From NCBI GenBank assembly GCA_963971405.1, contig OZ020490.1:16579464-16643463 (forward strand): a stretch of DNA of 64,000 nucleotides, in the 5' to 3' direction. The notes under the pieces are model-generated. The model made no database searches and was not told the origin of the DNA. It was given only the letters and a program-made list of their open reading frames with translations. The DNA comes from Psococerastis gibbosa (taxonomy: Eukaryota; Arthropoda; Insecta; Psocodea; Psocidae). The translations under genes and the position numbers were made by a program. Each line of letters starts with the position of its first letter. Positions within the stretch are counted from its first letter, which is position 1. This document shows positions 60,021 to 64,000 of this stretch, piece by piece.

Positions 60021-60499
60021 TGTTCCTTTATTATTTTATTTAGGTGCACATATATTATTTTATTCACAGAGATTTTTTGCAATGAGTTAATTAACCAATA
60101 ATCTACTCATACTGATACCATTGAATATAATATGCATAACATTAATGTTATATATTCAATGCTGATACTAAGGTACTACTCTGTGCAAGGTACGGTGCGG
60201 TACGCAACATGTTGCACACATGTAAGCAGATCCGAAACGTCAATGTACGTTTTTACACCAGTACAAACATTGACATTGGAAACAGTTGTGTGTCAATGCC
60301 TGAACAAATTATTCTTATTATTAATAAAGATTCTATATCTTTTCATCTGGAGACTATTTTACGTATAATATACTTTAAATAATTCCATATAAGAAGCATT
60401 GTTTACCGGACAATACTGGCTAGTGGTCACGGACGTTAATGAAGGAAGCCATCAACCTCAGTCTCAAATTTGGCATATAAATATAATAATAATAATATA

Positions 60500-60680
60500 T
60501 AAGTTGAGCAAGTCTCAAATCGCAGATGAGGTGTGCTAGTGGGTTTCCCTCTGTTGATGACAGTTCTTGCTGAAAGCGGTCAGGGTTTTATACTAACACA
60601 ATTGGGTTTCTTAGACAAAGTTAATTTTTTAACGATTATTTGGGTTTTACTAATTCGGGGTAAAGTTGTAACAAGTTTTT
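60500..60680 (+). mobile_element. Penelope-like element 3' end fragment
   Basis: Closely matches the inverse of 16005-16190 (GTGCTAGTGGGTTTCCCTCT, TGGGTTTCTTAGACAAAGTT). No coding part is attached. Confidence 0.55.
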
Positions 60681-61096
60681 CTAAAAGTTTTTGTTTATAT
60701 AAGATTGTCTGATTATGGAACACGAGAATCCAGGCCAATTAATGGGCATTGCTCGATCTCAAAGCTTACTTCCAAGAGTTTCGTCGATATTACATTACAA
60801 TGTTTAAGTCTTAAGATGAAGAAATGTAACAATGTATAAATGTATTGGATTGAAGGAAATAAATAATTATCTTATCTTATCTTGTATCGTCCGCAGTCGC
60901 TCTACGTTTAATCGGATCTCGGAAACTCAGTAGGAAAAGCTGTACTGTACATTTATGGAAGTATGCTTACTGACCGACCATCAGCTTTTCCCATCACCTT
61001 CATAATCATATCAATGTTGTCTGGATGAGAGAAAACACTAAAGGTAAGGTATCCTTAGTTAGATATCCAGTAAGAAACTCCGAAAGGTGTAGGACC

Positions 61097-61232
61097 AGAG
61101 GAAAAACAGGGCGAGAGGGAGGGGCAGAGAGAGGGGTGGCGGCGTATCCGTAAAAACGATGAGCTGTACGCGATAAACCAAGAATCTACGATAGTAGCCG
61201 AAATCAAGAGAGTCCACATCAGTTGGCTATAG
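61097..61232 (+). mobile_element. LINE fragment upstream of R copy 5
   Basis: WRRIRKNDELYAINQESTIV followed by AEIKRVHISWL and TAG, matching the piece in FAR-1 intron 6. Confidence 0.6.
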
Positions 61233-61254
61233 GGCACGTGGAACGAATGTCAAA

Positions 61255-62035
61255 GAACCGGTCCGAGTTTACTCGAACATGCTTTCCAATTTATCAATTA
61301 GTAGATAGAGAAAATGAGTAATTTCATGGTAAATAATTTTTCTAAGGTTAAATTTCGGATATTTCGGGGGGAGGGGGACATGACGTCACTGGAGGTGAGG
61401 TAAATTCTAGATAGGTCAGACCAACACATTACCACACAGTAATAATGGCAGGGCACGCAATGCATTTGACCGTGAATTTTCTATCATTTTTTCAAAAAAA
61501 CTTTTTTTCCACAAAACCAAATAGTTTTTTGGGAAAGCAACCTGTCCGGTTTCGTTACTCAATTTAACACCTAAAATATGCCTGAATGTAGAAATCATCG
61601 ATAGAAAGGTTTCGCAGAAAAATTATATTTTAATCATTTTTAATGAAAATTGAGTTATTTTTATTTTTTTTACCCCCAGAAGAAAACTATCAAGGGGCAA
61701 GCGACCCCCCGCATTTTGTTAACATTAATAACGACTACAATTTATGTGAATTTAAGTTTAAAGGGGGTTAACCCCCAAAATTGAGTAAGCCCAAATTAAA
61801 AAAAAAAAAAAAATGGTTCCGAGATCCAAATTTTTTGAATCTACGTGCAAAATTTCATCAAAATCCTTTGCCCACAGTTCGACCAACAGACAGACCGACA
61901 TACAGTCATTTCGTAAAAAACACTTTTAGGGGATCCTGGGACCTCAAAATCCTGTAAATCCATTGAAATCTCGGAATCAAAAATATCGACCATCTCAAAT
62001 CTATCCTTACACTAAAGCATAAATTATAGGAAATC
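61255..62035 (+). repeat. R element copy 5
   Basis: Full-length but more diverged copy, ending just before the candidate FAR-3 leader donor. Confidence 0.75.
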
Positions 62036-62073
62036 AAAAATCATAGTAAAAGTATTAAATAAAAAAAACTTAC

Positions 62074-62260
62074 CGTTCGCTATATTGGTGCAGCGATGAA
62101 TTTACAACTTCAAACTTTGAGAACTTTGAAGCATCAAGAACTTCAAACTTTCAGCAAAGGTAATAGAAACTGTCTCGAACCTCGAGCGCGCCTTCTTCAA
62201 GTGGTGCAGTAGATATCAAGGACCTACCGTCTTGATGCCTAGACGTGCACCTGAACGCAT
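62074..62260 (-). promoter_or_regulatory. Candidate 5' non-coding leader exon / promoter of FAR-3
   Basis: The minus strand ends in GCGAACGG followed by a GTAAGT donor, the same as at 36498. The block upstream is similar between the two sites (CACGTCT, GCATCAA, then GAGGYTCGRGACAGTT and GCTGAAA). A spliced leader is required because the FAR-3 ATG sits directly after a splice acceptor. The intron would span 54870-62073. The right boundary is only where similarity fades. Inference, strengthened by conservation at two loci. Confidence 0.6.
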
Positions 62261-62454
62261 ACTTCGCTTATGTCAGTAAACTGAGGCTCCTAGAAGAAAC
62301 GGGTGGGGGTTACGACTGCGTCATATTATCAGGTATGTGTATAGGTAGCGAGCAATAAAGTATTATACCTTAAGTTCTTACATTAGTTAAGCTCAACTAT
62401 GGTTAATAATATTGGCGTATACCGTAATAGTTAGTCTAGAGTTTATCAAGAAGA

Positions 62455-62645
62455 TTTTTTTTTTTTTTTAAAGATAAATCGCATACAAACAATTTAATGA
62501 ATACATCCGATTGACCTTTTCAGTCGCCTATATGTAGGTTATTATTACCCGTGATGAGTACGACACGTCTCCGATTGCATGGCGTGTAAAGACTCGCACA
62601 AGTGCAAGCACTTTACCACCTGGCCATCGCAGTCGATATACATGG
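62455..62645 (-). mobile_element. Possible SINE with A-box-like head
   Basis: The minus strand has TGGCCAGGTGGTAAAGTGCT and ends in a T/A-rich tail. The tail block (CATTAAATTGTTTGTATGCG) recurs at 590-715 and 63690-63775. Confidence 0.45.
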
Positions 62646-62903
62646 GTTTTGGCCCTGCCGAAGCTCCATCCTTCATACCACAGAAATATAAATAAACATA
62701 ATAATGTATAATAAGAATAAACACGATAATTTTCATCTAAGGTTCCACTCATAAAAACCTAAAAACTATTTCACAAAAATCCGTGGGCCATCCTGTAGCG
62801 GACACATCCGTTCACATCCGACTAACTTATGTGTTGATTGGTCAAATCATCTGAAACAAAATCATCATAAATAAAATACGTAACATTTATAACCCCTTGG
62901 ATT

Positions 62904-63690
62904 TTTGCTTTCCTGTTTATACGTAGTACAATATTTAAGGAAAGCTTTTACAGTTTACAGTTTTAACCCCCAGGAGTAAGTTAATTATACCAATCGTCAT
63001 AATCGGCCCACTGATGGCCAAAATTTTCAATTACTATAGATTTCAACGGATTTACACATTTTGTAGTCCCAGAAAACCAAAAGAAATGTGTTTTTTACGA
63101 AGTGTCTCCCTGTCTATCAATTTACGGGCATAGAATTATATTAAATTTGGCATGTAGGTTCACAAAAATCATGCCTCGGGGCCATTTTTTGGTAAATTTT
63201 AGGCTAACTCAATTTTGGGGGGTTTTACACTCAAAACACTCCAAAAAAACTTCTAAAAAATTTATTTCTCAGAAACGACTCCCACGATTTCTTTTAAATT
63301 CACATATTATAGTCGTTATTACTGTAAAAAAAAACATTCCCATGATAGTTTGATTCTGGAGTTAAAAAAATAAAAATATCCTAATTTTCATGAAAAATTA
63401 CTAAAAAATAGTTTTTCTGTGGAACCTATCCATGGTTTCAACCTTCAGGTATATTTTAGATAATATTTAGAAAACCGAACAAGTTTCTTTCCCAAACAAA
63501 GATTTGGTTTTGTGCAAAAAATTATTTTGTGACGAAATTATAGGAAACTCACTCTCCAACGCATTGCGTACCCAGCCATTATTGCTGTGTTGTAATGTAT
63601 TGGTCTGCCCGTTTACAATTCCATCGAACAATTGAGTGCTTTGGAATAGGGGATGTTGAGAGATCCGAATTTTAACCATAGGAAAATTAT
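62904..63690 (-). repeat. R element copy 6 (inverted)
   Basis: Same element in the opposite direction, starting TTGCTTTCC and ACGTAGTA and ending at the AACCATAGGAAAATTATT block. Confidence 0.7.
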
Positions 63691-63782
63691 TATTATTATT
63701 TAATTTAAAGGTTAAATCGCGTACCAACAATTTAATGAATGTATCCGATTAACCTCTTCAATCGCCTCACTAAGTGACCTTA

Positions 63783-64000
63783 GGCGCCCATTCCACCGAC
63801 CGGCTAGGGCTATTTACAAAAACGGTGACGTGGTAGCAGACATTCAAGACTTAGGTGGCGATTCCATCGATCTCGCATTGCAGAATTCAAATGAAATGTT
63901 TGTTTTCCTCTATGCCATAGGTAAAATTGATGAATGATCATAGAGTAAAATCACAAACAAACAAACTAAAATTAAAAAATGGCTTCATGGGATATGTTAA
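63783..64000. mobile_element. Fold-back MITE, family M1 copy 5 (cut by window end)
   Basis: Left half only, preceded by TTA (63780-63782). It runs off the right edge within the core ATG region. Confidence 0.8.

Larger units (their letters stand above)
62261..63782. other. Upstream flank of FAR-3
   Basis: Holds SINE pieces and an inverted R copy. No gene or clear promoter element was seen. Confidence 0.45.

Overview
The window looks like nuclear DNA from an arthropod. The genes are split by GT-AG introns, the non-coding DNA is AT-rich, and roughly half of the sequence is transposon relics of many classes (LINE, Penelope-like, tRNA-derived SINE, several terminal-inverted-repeat families). Fatty acyl-CoA reductases of the insect type in a tandem cluster, and a Son-of-sevenless gene, fit an insect. 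The frequent AGGCCTA-rich spacers and long poly-C/poly-G runs remind me of hemipteran (planthopper-like) genomes, but that is inference only; no species can be named from the sequence.

Layout. All recognised host genes are on the minus strand. (1) 232-6689: the first four coding exons of Son of sevenless (SOS), a Ras guanine-nucleotide exchange factor; the rest lies left of the window. A ~3-kb element with perfect 33-bp inverted ends (Transib-like) sits in its intron 3. (2) 8898-19262: FAR-1, a complete eight-coding-exon fatty acyl-CoA reductase gene (512 aa). (3) 19989-32224: FAR-2, complete (514 aa). (4) 35349-36158 and 38878-38974: decayed FAR pieces. (5) 44303-54861: FAR-3, complete (516 aa). 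The three intact genes share every intron position and phase. Each has a splice acceptor 8 nt upstream of its ATG, so a non-coding first exon must exist. I can point to it for FAR-3 (ends at 62074) and for the relic/FAR-2 pair (ends at 36498), because these two blocks are similar and both end in the same splice donor.

The FAR genes encode enzymes that reduce fatty acyl-CoA to fatty alcohol with NADPH (precursors of wax, cuticular lipids and pheromones). The cluster grew by tandem segmental duplication: introns and 5' flanks are also alike, and partial copies (an exon 1+2 block, an exon 7 fragment, and an array of exon 7 3' ends) record failed or decaying duplications.

The remaining sequence is mostly mobile DNA: short fold-back elements (several with TTA/TAA target duplications and related termini), a poly-C/poly-G element with 8-bp target duplications, a recurrent ~850-bp element with GACA runs, an inverted pair of Penelope-like elements, and 5'-truncated LINEs. 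One intron of FAR-2 preserves a readable four-element nested insertion history. No bacterial features, CRISPR arrays, rRNA or convincing functional tRNA genes were seen.
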